Assembly (NCBI RefSeq): GCF_027980145.1
Contig: NZ_JAMZNK010000002.1
Coordinates: 1 to 64,000, forward strand
Source of the DNA: Flavobacterium azizsancarii
Lineage (GTDB): Bacteria; Bacteroidota; Bacteroidia; Flavobacteriales; Flavobacteriaceae
Reading direction: 5' to 3'
Length of the DNA stretch: 64,000 nucleotides
Under the pieces are notes generated by a model. That model ran no database searches, was not told the DNA's origin, and saw nothing but the letters and a program-made list of their open reading frames with translations. Shown here piece after piece: positions 33,898 through 42,413 of the stretch. The first letter of the stretch is position 1. Every line of letters begins with the position of its first letter. The position numbers were made by a program, and so were the translations under genes.

Positions 33898-35586
33898 TTA
33901 AAACTTCACAGCCCCTTTAGGAACAGTCTCCCCAATAGTAGTTTTCTTTGCAAAATTAAAATTAGTTGATGAAGTAAATTCAATATTCTGAGAAGCTTCT
34001 CCATTAATGGAAATTGCTTTTGCTGATGTCGAATTGAATTCCACATTTTTCAAAGACAAATTTTTAGCATTGTAAATTTCGAAAATAGTACTGTCTGCGA
34101 TATCCAGCTTTGCATTAGTGATTTTGATTCCGTTAGCATCAATAATCGAAAAACCTTTTTCTGCCGTAGCGATTAAGTTCGAGATTTCGATATTCTCTAA
34201 ATTCATTTCAGGCAAACCTTGTAAAAATACTGCTTGCTGAGCACCTTTAATCGTTACATTTTTGATCGAAATGTTTTTAAATTGTGGCGTTTCAACATTC
34301 ACAGGCATTGCTTTATTGATGATTTTATCTCCACCTTCTTCTAATGTTTCTGCTATTGATTTTCCTCCGTAATAAAGGTTGAAAGAAATCGCCTGAGAAG
34401 GAATATCAGTCATAAAAATATCTGAGATATAAATGTTTTCAACCACACCGCCACGTCCGCGGTTACTTTTAAAACGTAATCCAACATCAGTTCCCATAAA
34501 AGTGCAGTTTGAAACATGCATGTTTTTTACACCACCGGACATTTCGCTTCCTACGGTTACACCTCCGTGTCCGTGATATACGATATTGTTTTTTATGATG
34601 ATATTCTCGCAAGGAACACCACGATCACGTCCATCTTTATCTTTTCCTGATTTAATACAAATCGCATCGTCACCCACATCAAAACTAGAATTTTCGATGA
34701 TCACATTTTTGCACGATTCTACATCAAGGCCATCTCCATTTTGAGAATACCAAGGATTACGAACCGTTATATTGCGCACAATCAAATCTTCAACCATTAA
34801 AGGGTGAATGTTCCATGCTGGAGAATTCTGAAACACAGGTCCGTCAAATAAAACTCTTTTACTGTTTTGAATACTTACCAGTACCGGACGCAAAAAGTCA
34901 TGAATTTTTTCAAAATCCTCTTTCGTTTTTAAGTCAGGACGTACATTTTGATCCGCACCTTTAGAAGCATTCATAAAAACTTCTGAAGGATACCAGCTCG
35001 TTTTGTCTTTATTAAGAACGCCGCCTGAAGCAACAAATTTTTTCCATTGCCCCTCAGTTAATTTACTCTTTTTAACCTGTCTCCAAACTTCACCTGAACC
35101 ATCCCAGACACCATTGCCGGTAAAAGCAATGTTTTCAAGGTTTTTGCCATAAATAGGAGAGATGCAACGCCATGTATTAAGCCCTTCAAAACTCGTTTCG
35201 ATAATGGGATACAAACTCTTATCAGGAGAAAATTTGATCAGTGCTCCGGTTTCAGCGTGCAATTCGAGATTGCTTTTTAAAATAATAGGGCCAGTAAGCC
35301 AGATTCCCGGAGGGATAATTACCTTTCCACCGCCTTTTTTTGAAACCGCGTCTATAGCATCTGCGAAAGCCTTTGTGTTTAAAACATACCCGCCATTTAC
35401 AGCGCCAAAGTCTTTTATGTTTACACTGTTTTTTGGAATTACAGGTTCTTTGACCTTTGCCATTTTAAACTCAATGTTCTTGTAAGTGTCGTAAGATTGC
35501 GAATTCTGGGAGACAATGTTCTGCGAACAACTTGCAATCATAATTGCCAAAGCAATACGTAAAAAGTTAATTGGGTTAGTTTTCAT
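33898..35586 (-). CDS. GH28 polygalacturonase-type lipoprotein
   Basis: 562 aa. The lipobox IASC gives Cys20 as the lipidated residue. A short linker leads to the pectate-fold beta helix: SVNIKDFGAVNGG, VIIPPGIWLTGPI. The GH28 catalytic set is visible: Asp285 in QNGDGLD, Asp306/Asp307 in VGDDAIC, His340 in YHGHGG, and a RFKSNRGRGG element in the RIK position. It should cleave alpha-galacturonosyl linkages (exo-polygalacturonase or related GalA-ase) at the cell surface or in the periplasm. It is transcribed away from the GH141 gene and shares a 403-bp regulatory region with it, where a LacI-type operator is seen. Confidence 0.92.
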   Translation of the reverse strand: MKTNPINFLRIALAIMIASCSQNIVSQNSQSYDTYKNIEFKMAKVKEPVIPKNSVNIKDFGAVNGGYVLNTKAFADAIDAVSKKGGGKVIIPPGIWLTGPIILKSNLELHAETGALIKFSPDKSLYPIIETSFEGLNTWRCISPIYGKNLENIAFTGNGVWDGSGEVWRQVKKSKLTEGQWKKFVASGGVLNKDKTSWYPSEVFMNASKGADQNVRPDLKTKEDFEKIHDFLRPVLVSIQNSKRVLFDGPVFQNSPAWNIHPLMVEDLIVRNITVRNPWYSQNGDGLDVESCKNVIIENSSFDVGDDAICIKSGKDKDGRDRGVPCENIIIKNNIVYHGHGGVTVGSEMSGGVKNMHVSNCTFMGTDVGLRFKSNRGRGGVVENIYISDIFMTDIPSQAISFNLYYGGKSIAETLEEGGDKIINKAMPVNVETPQFKNISIKNVTIKGAQQAVFLQGLPEMNLENIEISNLIATAEKGFSIIDANGIKITNAKLDIADSTIFEIYNAKNLSLKNVEFNSTSAKAISINGEASQNIEFTSSTNFNFAKKTTIGETVPKGAVKF

Positions 35587-35711
35587 TGATAATGTATTAT
35601 GGTTAAAATTTAAATCTGAGTCGAAAGCGTTTATTTGCTAAATCTGTTTAATGACCTTTGTTTTTTTATTGATATAGAAAAAATGGAATACTATTAATCA
35701 TAAAACTTAAA

Positions 35712-35733
35712 TGTAATCGATTACACAAATCTA
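35712..35733 (-). promoter_or_regulatory. -7 box TAGATTTG next to LacI-type palindrome TGTAATCGATTACA
   Basis: On the minus strand, TAGATTTG (35726-35733) fits TANNTTTG. Directly downstream is the perfect 14-bp palindrome TGTAATCGATTACA (35712-35725), overlapping the predicted start of transcription. A CG-centred palindrome of this form is typical of LacI-family operators. No -33 TTTG is clear. The site is about 126 bp before the GH28 start codon and 264 bp before the divergent GH141-like gene. No other feature is seen in the 403-bp gap. Confidence 0.55.
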
Positions 35734-35989
35734 TAAAAAATTATTCTAAATATTCTCTTTAATCGAAAGATTGCCACAAAAGAAATAGTAAAAGTTAAGA
35801 AAATATCTTTTCACTGTCTTAATTTCAATAATAGCAGGAGTGTACAGGATACTTATATTTTTATGTTCTTTTAAATTGTGCCATATATTTAAGGTAAATG
35901 TTAAAATATCTACTGATGTAAAGTTTTTATTACTTTAAATTATTTCCCCAATAATTTTAATACCAAAAAAAGTTTAAAAATTCAAAATA

Positions 35990-38497
35990 ATGCATTCAAA
36001 TTCCTTTCGTAAAATTTTCATTGTTTTTTTTATTTTCTGTACCGTCTTTTCAGTCAACGCTGCTGAGATTTGGGTTGCTCCAAACGGAAAAGATACCAAT
36101 GCAGGCACAAAAGCAAATCCTGTGGCAACGGTACAAATGGCAATGCGAAAAGCCAGAGAACTACGCCGATTAAATGATCCATCTATAAAAGGCGGGATTC
36201 AGATTATCGTAATGAACGGTACGTATTATTTAAACGAACCATTGTTTGTAAGACCTGAAGATTCAGGAACTCCGGAAAGTCCAACAACAATTGTAGCAGA
36301 TCTAAATGCAAAACCAATAATAAGTGGTGGATTTGAAATTAAAAACTGGAAAAAAGCCACAACAATAAACGGCATAAAAAAAGCCAATGTCTGGGTCGCC
36401 GATGCGCCTAAAATTGCAGGTGAAATTATTAATTACCGTCAGTTATGGGTAAATGATAAAAAAGCAGTCAGGGCTAAGAGCACTTCCGGAAACACTATGG
36501 ACCGTATTTTGTCCTGGGATCATGAATCGCAAACGTGTTGGATTCCGTTTAAAGACAAGTCTGTTAAGTTTGAAGCGGGAATGGAAATGTTTATCACACA
36601 ATGGTGGTCTGTTGCCAATCTTCGAATCAAAAATATCGAAGTTCAAAAAGACAGCGCAAGACTTTCGTTTGAACAGCCGGAAAGCCGTATTCAAAGCGAA
36701 CATCCGTGGCCAGCACCATGGATTTCGAAAAACAACGGAAATTCAGCTTTCTTTTTAAACAACGGAATTTCGATGCTGAATGAAGCCGGAGAATGGTATT
36801 TGGATAAGAAAAATGCCAAAGTCTATTATATCCCAAGAGCCGGAGAAAATATGAATTCGGCTAAAGTAACGATTCCTGTTTTAGAAAATTTACTAGAAGT
36901 AAAAGGAACTATCGATGCTCCGGTACACGATTTTAGATTTAAAGGAATATCGTTTCAATACAGCAATTGGCTTCGTCCTTCGCAGCAAGGTCACGTTCCG
37001 TTGCAATCTGGTTTGTATTTGCTTGATGCTTATAAATTAAAAATTCCGGGAACTCCCAATCAGGCCAGTTTAGAAAATCAGGCGTGGGTAGGAAGACCAA
37101 GAGCGGCGGTAGAAGTAAATTATGCTAATAATATTCAGTTTGAATCCTGTCGTTTTGAGCATTTGGCCTCAACAGGATTAGATTTAAATAAAGGTACAAA
37201 TCATAATATCGTAAAAGGAAATTTATTCAAAGACATTGGCGGAAGCGCTATAAACGTTGGAGTATTTTCTGAAGAAGCTTTTGAAGCCCATTTACCATTG
37301 AATGTAAAAGACGAAAGAGAAATTTGCTCTGATGAATTAATTGCGGATAATTTGATTACAAACGTTACCACTGAAGATTGGGGAACGCTGGGAATCAGCG
37401 CTGGTTTTGTTCGCAATATTACGATTGAACACAACGAAATTTCAGATGTATCCTACTCCGGAATTGCAATGGGCTGGGGTTGGACACACACGGCAAATGT
37501 GATGAAAAACAATAAAATCCTTGGAAATAAAATTCATCATTACGCCAAACATCTCCATGATGTTTCGGGCATTTATACCCTTTCATCACAACCAAACAGC
37601 AGAATCGAAGAGAATTATATCGATAAAGTTTACAACAGTCCTTATTCTCATGATCCGTTTTTATGGTTGTATTTGTATACTGATGAAGGAAGTCAGGGAT
37701 TTACGATCAAAAATAATTGGATTGCAACGGAGAAAATCCTAAAAAACAATAACGGTCCTGAAGGCAATATTTGGCAGGATAATAATCCTTATGTAATTAC
37801 TAAAATCAAAGATGCCGCCGGAATCAGAGCACCCTATACGGATTTAACAAAAGAGGTTTTTATTGATGAAAGCTGGGGATTACAAGAATTGCCAAAATCA
37901 GTTGCGATAGAATTAACAGGATCTGATTTTGATATCGAAAAAATAAAATCAACTATAAAAGGATTTCGAATTGTAGGCGAATCGTTGTACCAATGGAAAA
38001 ATCATTTGGTGATTTATGGCAAGATGAATCAGCCCGAAAGAACCAAACGAAAGTTGGCTTTGGCTTTTCCATCTATTCAAATTAAAATCTATGAAAATCC
38101 GATTTATGATTTCCAAAATTTTGACAGATGCAAAGATTCAAAACCGGCATCAGAATGGGAGAATATTGTTTTGACAGCCAATTTGGTCGATGATTCAAAA
38201 ATGCAAAAGGAGTATGTTGATTATCATACGACGCAATTCGAAAAATGGCCTGAAATCGCAAAAGGTTTCTGTAATGCCGATTTCCAGCAATTGCAGGTTT
38301 TCAAAAACGAAAAACAACTCATGCTAATTATCAGTATTCCTAAAGGAGAAAATTTGGATAAACTGAATCCAAAAACAACCCAAAATAATCCGCGTGTTGA
38401 CGAATGGAATACTTTAATGAAAAAATACCAAACCGGAATCGAAGGAGCAAAACCAGACGAAACCTGGATCTTTCTAAATAAAGTAGAATCGAAATAA
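35990..38497 (+). CDS. GH141-like right-handed beta-helix enzyme, exported
   Basis: 835 aa. A signal peptide (FIVFFIFCTVFSVNAAE) is followed by EIWVAPNGKDTNAGTKANP, the usual opening of exported beta-helix carbohydrate enzymes. Repeated beta-helix motifs run to about residue 600: PIISGGFEIKNW, NIQFESCRFEHLASTG, NIVKGNLFKDIGGSAINVG, NITIEHNEISDVSYSGIAMG, ENYIDKVYNSPYSHDP. GH141 includes an alpha-L-fucosidase of the Bacteroides RG-II system, and the layout matches that family. A C-terminal domain of about 200 residues has no motif I recognise. Likely role: removing L-fucose (or a similar sugar) from pectin side chains. Family call moderately sure, activity less so. Confidence 0.75.
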   Translation: MHSNSFRKIFIVFFIFCTVFSVNAAEIWVAPNGKDTNAGTKANPVATVQMAMRKARELRRLNDPSIKGGIQIIVMNGTYYLNEPLFVRPEDSGTPESPTTIVADLNAKPIISGGFEIKNWKKATTINGIKKANVWVADAPKIAGEIINYRQLWVNDKKAVRAKSTSGNTMDRILSWDHESQTCWIPFKDKSVKFEAGMEMFITQWWSVANLRIKNIEVQKDSARLSFEQPESRIQSEHPWPAPWISKNNGNSAFFLNNGISMLNEAGEWYLDKKNAKVYYIPRAGENMNSAKVTIPVLENLLEVKGTIDAPVHDFRFKGISFQYSNWLRPSQQGHVPLQSGLYLLDAYKLKIPGTPNQASLENQAWVGRPRAAVEVNYANNIQFESCRFEHLASTGLDLNKGTNHNIVKGNLFKDIGGSAINVGVFSEEAFEAHLPLNVKDEREICSDELIADNLITNVTTEDWGTLGISAGFVRNITIEHNEISDVSYSGIAMGWGWTHTANVMKNNKILGNKIHHYAKHLHDVSGIYTLSSQPNSRIEENYIDKVYNSPYSHDPFLWLYLYTDEGSQGFTIKNNWIATEKILKNNNGPEGNIWQDNNPYVITKIKDAAGIRAPYTDLTKEVFIDESWGLQELPKSVAIELTGSDFDIEKIKSTIKGFRIVGESLYQWKNHLVIYGKMNQPERTKRKLALAFPSIQIKIYENPIYDFQNFDRCKDSKPASEWENIVLTANLVDDSKMQKEYVDYHTTQFEKWPEIAKGFCNADFQQLQVFKNEKQLMLIISIPKGENLDKLNPKTTQNNPRVDEWNTLMKKYQTGIEGAKPDETWIFLNKVESK

Positions 38498-38512
38498 TAA
38501 CACATTATTTAT

Positions 38513-38675
38513 CCTAACAGGTTTCCAAAACCTGTTAGGTATGTTTAGCCAATAAGAAAGTAAGCTACTTCCGATAGCTATCGGGATAAAAAGATTAGAC
38601 AGATTAAAATCATTTGAATCTTTTTAATCTGTGAAAAAAAAATGATGATACCTAACAGGTTTTAAAAACCTGTCA
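38513..38675. repeat. Two dispersed palindromes with intervening repeat
   Basis: Palindromes at 38513-38539 and 38651-38675 share the core CCTAACAGGTTT and the reverse AAACCTGTTAGG/AAACCTGTCAG. Between them lie a 14-bp palindrome CCGATAGCTATCGG and a Bacteroidota-type AATCTTTTTAATCTGTGAAA string. The 213-bp gap contains no gene. Confidence 0.7.
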
Positions 38676-38710
38676 GTATACTTTACAAACTATAGAAAAC
38701 CAAAAAACCA

Positions 38711-39775
38711 ATGTTAAAAATAGCCATTTTAGGACTCGGAGAAGGCCGAAGCACCATGTCTGCAGCTTTAGGAAGTTCAAAATTAGAACTCGTAAAAGTA
38801 TGCGACAGAAACGAAGAATTGTGTAAAAAGAGAGCAAGGGAATTTGATTTCCATTCCTACACAACCAATTATGATGATTTACTAAAAGATGATTCCATTG
38901 ATATCATCGCCATTTATACACCTGATCATTTGCATGCTGAACATATAAAACAAGCTTTATTACACGGGAAACATGTAGTTTGTACCAAACCTTTTATTGA
39001 TGATCTTTCTGATGCTGCAGCACTTTTAGAACTCAGTAAAAAAACAGGTAAAAAGGTTTTTATAGGTCAGAGTTCAAGATTTTTTGAACCTGCAAAAAGA
39101 CAGCGAAAAGATTATGAAGAAGGATTAATAGGAGATTTAATTACTATCGAAGCGCAGTATCACGCTGATCACAGATGGTTTTTAGAGAAAGAATGGTCGT
39201 TGTTGCAGTCTTTCAGATGGCTGTACGGTGGTTTAAGTCATCCAGTAGATTTTATCAGATGGTATTTACCTAATATCGAAGAAGTAATGGGTTATGGAAT
39301 GATCAGCAGTAACGGAAGTGCTGCGGGTTTGAAAAATGAAGATACGATGCATTTTATATTTAAAGCCACAGACGGAAGAATTGCCAGAGTAAGTGGTGTG
39401 TATACTTCGCCAACACAACCTGCGCAACGTGATAGCGGAATGAGTACGATTTTAAGAGCAACTGAAGGCGCAAGTCAGGCAGATTACCATGAATTGCGTT
39501 ATGCTGTTACAGACAAAACCGGCGAAGAAAAAGTAATTACGTGGGGAGATTCAACCTTAAAACATTATTTCCGTTTTGAAGGGCAAAGCCATCACGCAGG
39601 AGAATATCAAAATTATCTGGAATATTTTGTAGACAGCATCGAGCTCAAATTTACGGCGTATCCGGATATGGAAGAAGGCATAGGAACCGTAGCTTTACTA
39701 CAAGCGATGGATAAATCACTACAAACCGGATTGCCAGTAAAATTAGCTGACGTTCTTAATGAATACGGGCTATGA
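38711..39775 (+). CDS. Gfo/Idh/MocA-family oxidoreductase
   Basis: 354 aa. It has the N-terminal Rossmann motif ILGLGEGRSTMSAALG and DIIAIYTPDHLHAEHI, and the EKP position appears as VVCTKPFIDD (Glu replaced by Thr). The C-terminal domain has RWLYGGLSHPVDFIRWYLP with the catalytic His/Asp. It is cytoplasmic. The next gene, an SSS transporter, starts within its last codons (4-bp overlap), so uptake and oxidation of one sugar or sugar acid are probably coupled. Similar pairs occur in sialic-acid and uronate loci of Bacteroidota. Confidence 0.87.
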   Translation: MLKIAILGLGEGRSTMSAALGSSKLELVKVCDRNEELCKKRAREFDFHSYTTNYDDLLKDDSIDIIAIYTPDHLHAEHIKQALLHGKHVVCTKPFIDDLSDAAALLELSKKTGKKVFIGQSSRFFEPAKRQRKDYEEGLIGDLITIEAQYHADHRWFLEKEWSLLQSFRWLYGGLSHPVDFIRWYLPNIEEVMGYGMISSNGSAAGLKNEDTMHFIFKATDGRIARVSGVYTSPTQPAQRDSGMSTILRATEGASQADYHELRYAVTDKTGEEKVITWGDSTLKHYFRFEGQSHHAGEYQNYLEYFVDSIELKFTAYPDMEEGIGTVALLQAMDKSLQTGLPVKLADVLNEYGL

Positions 39776-41352
39776 ACAGCATCTACGATAAATTAACAAC
39801 GCTCGATTTTATAATTGTTGCCGTTTATCTGGTAGCTTTATTAATTATTGGCTGGGTTGTTAGCGTCAAGCAAAGCAAGAAAAACGAAACCCTTTTTCTG
39901 GCTGGAAATTCATTAAACTGGTACAGCATTGGGTTCAATATGTGGGGAACAAATGTTGGTCCGTCTTCGTTATTGGCGTTTGCGAGTATTGGTTACGCAA
40001 CCGGAATTGTAGCAGGAAATTTTGAGTGGTACGCCTTTGTTTTTTTACTGCTTTTGGCAATGGTTTTTGCACCGCGTTATATTGCGAGCAAAGTAAGTAC
40101 AATGCCGGAATATATGGGAAAACGCTATGGAGACAGCACACAAAATATCTTAGCTTGGTATGCTTTAGTCAAAATTTTGGTAAGTTGGTTATCATTAGGA
40201 TTATTCAGCGGAGGTGTTTTAGTACGTCAGATTCTTGGAATCCCAATGTGGCAAAGTGTGACAGTTTTAGTAATTTTTTCAGGAATTTTTACTTTTGCCG
40301 GAGGATTAAAAGCCATTGCGAAAGTCAATGTTTTTCAGATGATTTTATTGATTGTCGTTTCATTAACCTTATCTTATTTAGGTTTACAAAAATTGGGAGG
40401 AATTGATGTTTTAATTGCAAAAACACCTTCTAATTTCTGGAATTTAGTACAGCCGGCAAACGATGCGCATTATCCATGGCCCGCCATTTTATTAGGATAT
40501 CCTGTTGCTGCTGTGGCTTTCTTTTGTACAGATCAATCAATGGTGCAGAGTGTTTTAGGAGCCAAAAATCTGGAACAGGGACAATTGGGAGTAAATTTCA
40601 TTGGCTGGCTAAAAGTTATGGCGTTGCCTTTGTTTATTTTACCGGGAATCCTTTGTTACGCCTTATATCCTGAATTAGGCAAAAACTCTGATTTGGCTTA
40701 TATGACAATGGTCACAAATCTGTTCCCAAGCGGAATGAACGGTTTGGTTATTTGTGTGATGATTGCCGTTTTGGTAGGAACAATTGGTTCGTCGCTAAAT
40801 GCGTTAAGTACCGTTTTTACGAATGATATTTATGTCAAGAAAATCAACCCGACAGCTACTATAAAAGAACAGATTAAGATTGGAAGAATCACCATTGCAG
40901 CCGGATGTTTGTTTGCAATTCTGATTGCCATTGCAATCGATAATATAAAAGGACAAAATTTATTCAATATATTTCAAGCGGTTTTGGGCTTTTTAGCACC
41001 TTCATTATCTGTCGTTTTTCTGTTAAGTATTTTTTGGAAACCAACTACAAAAAAAGCTGTAAACGTTACATTATCCTGGGGTTCTGCATTTAGTTTATTT
41101 GTGGGAGTTTTATATCTATGGATATTTCCTGCCGATAAATATGCAATTTGGCCACACTTTTTATTGATTTCATTTTACATTTTTGCCGTATTATTAGTCG
41201 CAGCAGTTATAATTTCATTATTAGATAAAAGCCCTGAAACCAATTTTTCAGTTGAAGTTGATATTCCTAAAACTAGTATGAAAGTTAAGCTGTTGTTTGG
41301 TTTGTTGGGATTAACTATTTTGGCTTTGTATTTTGTTTTTAATGGGAATTGA
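39772..41352 (+). CDS. Sodium:solute symporter (SSS family)
   Basis: 526 aa with about 14 hydrophobic segments. Family marks are the N-terminal LDFIIVAVYLVALLIIGW, NWYSIGFNMWGTNVGPSSLLA, MPEYMGKRYG (the SSS FLGKRF-like motif) and GTIGSSLNALSTVFTNDIY, which holds the conserved sodium-site Ser/Asn. It brings a sugar, uronate or similar molecule in with sodium. It is coupled by a 4-bp overlap to the preceding oxidoreductase and followed by a terminator. Which pectin product it carries is not visible. Confidence 0.93.
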   Translation: MNSIYDKLTTLDFIIVAVYLVALLIIGWVVSVKQSKKNETLFLAGNSLNWYSIGFNMWGTNVGPSSLLAFASIGYATGIVAGNFEWYAFVFLLLLAMVFAPRYIASKVSTMPEYMGKRYGDSTQNILAWYALVKILVSWLSLGLFSGGVLVRQILGIPMWQSVTVLVIFSGIFTFAGGLKAIAKVNVFQMILLIVVSLTLSYLGLQKLGGIDVLIAKTPSNFWNLVQPANDAHYPWPAILLGYPVAAVAFFCTDQSMVQSVLGAKNLEQGQLGVNFIGWLKVMALPLFILPGILCYALYPELGKNSDLAYMTMVTNLFPSGMNGLVICVMIAVLVGTIGSSLNALSTVFTNDIYVKKINPTATIKEQIKIGRITIAAGCLFAILIAIAIDNIKGQNLFNIFQAVLGFLAPSLSVVFLLSIFWKPTTKKAVNVTLSWGSAFSLFVGVLYLWIFPADKYAIWPHFLLISFYIFAVLLVAAVIISLLDKSPETNFSVEVDIPKTSMKVKLLFGLLGLTILALYFVFNGN

Positions 41353-41385
41353 AACTATATAAAAACAAACTTCTAATAAAAACGA

Positions 41386-41417
41386 AAGACTGTCTCAAAA
41401 AGGCAGTCTTTTTTTGT
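41386..41417 (+). terminator. Rho-independent terminator after the symporter gene
   Basis: AAAGACTG (41386-41393) pairs with CAGTCTTT (41404-41411) and a T run follows, 34 bp after the stop codon. Confidence 0.8.
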
Positions 41418-41432
41418 TTTTTTGCGTACTAT

Positions 41433-41565
41433 TTGTCATTTCGACCAAAGGGAGACTCGAGCGATAGCGAACAGACGAAGTAAATCGCATTCAATTTTCG
41501 ATAAAGATTGACTAATTTCTATGCGGAGTTTCTTGTGTGATTTCTCCCTTTTGTCTAAATGACAA
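41433..41565. repeat. MITE-like element, complete copy
   Basis: A 133-bp element with inverted ends TTGTCATTTCGACCAAAGGG and the complement of that near TGACAA at 41565 (about 18 of 22 positions). The interior is CTCGAGCGATAGCGAACAGA then GACGAAGTAAATC and CAAAGATT. It is the most regular copy of the family in the window. Confidence 0.75.
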
Positions 41566-41605
41566 TATTGCGATTGTTGTACTGGTTAAAAAGATTTTTT
41601 ATATT

Positions 41606-41818
41606 TTATTTTGGTAGAGTAGAAACCAACAACTCTCGAACATCAACTTTCAAAAATTTAGAAATTTCATAAAGTGTTTCAATAGAAGGCTGATATTCAT
41701 TAGTACACCAGCGAGAAACAGTGGATACAGTTTTACCTAAATGTTTAGCTAATTCCTTATTACTTCTATTGTTTTCAACTAAAACAACTTTTATTTTATT
41801 TAACTTAAGTTTCGACAT
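41606..41818 (-). CDS. Small XRE-family helix-turn-helix protein
   Basis: 70 aa, a bare HTH domain: IKVVLVENNRSNKELAKHLG (helices 1-2), KTVSTVSRWCTNEYQPS (recognition helix), LYEISKFLKVDVRELL. The length and layout match regulators that accompany toxin or mobile genes. It is divergent from a decayed SymE-like gene 148 bp away, so it may be a leftover antitoxin-like or lone regulator. It has no other obvious partner. Confidence 0.85.
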   Translation of the reverse strand: MSKLKLNKIKVVLVENNRSNKELAKHLGKTVSTVSRWCTNEYQPSIETLYEISKFLKVDVRELLVSTLPK

Positions 41819-41965
41819 AATGTTGATTTATTGCTTTTTTATGCAAATATGATGTATTTTAAATATAATGAAAAGTATAATAAAATTATTCAAAAGTGCT
41901 GTAAAATTATAATTTTAATATATTTAGTTATTGTTTTTAATAAAATTTTTACTATATTTTCTTTA

Positions 41966-42115
41966 ATGAAAGTAAAAACTTAAATAAAGCGATCAGGAAA
42001 ACGACAATTAAAAGATATCGGTTTCGAATACGGGCGATCTGTAACAGTTCGACATGAAAAAGATATAATTATCATCATGGCAAATACTAAGATTGAAAAG
42101 ATCACAAAGTATTGA
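41966..42115 (+). pseudogene. SymE-like toxin gene interrupted by an in-frame stop
   Basis: ATG at 41966 opens MKVKT, then TAA at 41981-41983, and the same frame continues open to the stop at 42113: IKRSGKRQLKDIGFEYGRSV followed by TVRHEKDIIIIM. The segment GKxxLxxxGFxxGxxVxV matches the SymE toxin core, whose usual GKWL Trp is Arg here. A terminator lies 60 bp downstream. It looks like a type I toxin gene inactivated by one nonsense codon, unless a downstream non-ATG start or readthrough is used. Family assignment is from the motif only. Confidence 0.5.
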
Positions 42116-42166
42116 TTATTTATATTTTTAATGGATATTAAACTCAGATCAACTTTAAAGAATAAT

Positions 42167-42204
42167 AAAAAAAGTGCTTCAGAATCCCTGAAGCATTTTT
42201 TTTT
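42167..42204 (+). terminator. Hairpin terminator
   Basis: TGCTTCAG (42175-42182) and CTGAAGCA (42188-42195) with flanking A and T runs, downstream of the SymE-like remnant. The rest of the gap to 42413 shows A/T-rich sequence and a weak -7 match TATCTTTA at 42388. Confidence 0.8.
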
Positions 42205-42413
42205 ATGATAGTTTTTAAGAAGCCTGAGTGATAAATCTCACAACCCATTATCTATTTGAAAAAAAATCAAATAAAATTTAAAGAATTAAATAAAAAAAAG
42301 GGACTAAAATTACGGTCATGGTATAAAAAAGGTTAATTATTCCGCGTAAACAGGACAGTGCAGGGTATGAAATGTAAAAATAACGTTTATCTTTAGCCTT
42401 AAATTATTGTTAT

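Noticed and set aside
36443-36836. Overlapping open frames on both strands within the GH141-like gene
   Set aside because: All are shadows of a long, well-supported coding frame; none has a promoter or recognisable domain.
33898-38497. Beta-helix proteins as phage tail spikes
   Set aside because: Both have export signals and carry GH28 or GH141-type motifs, with sugar-degrading neighbours and no phage genes.
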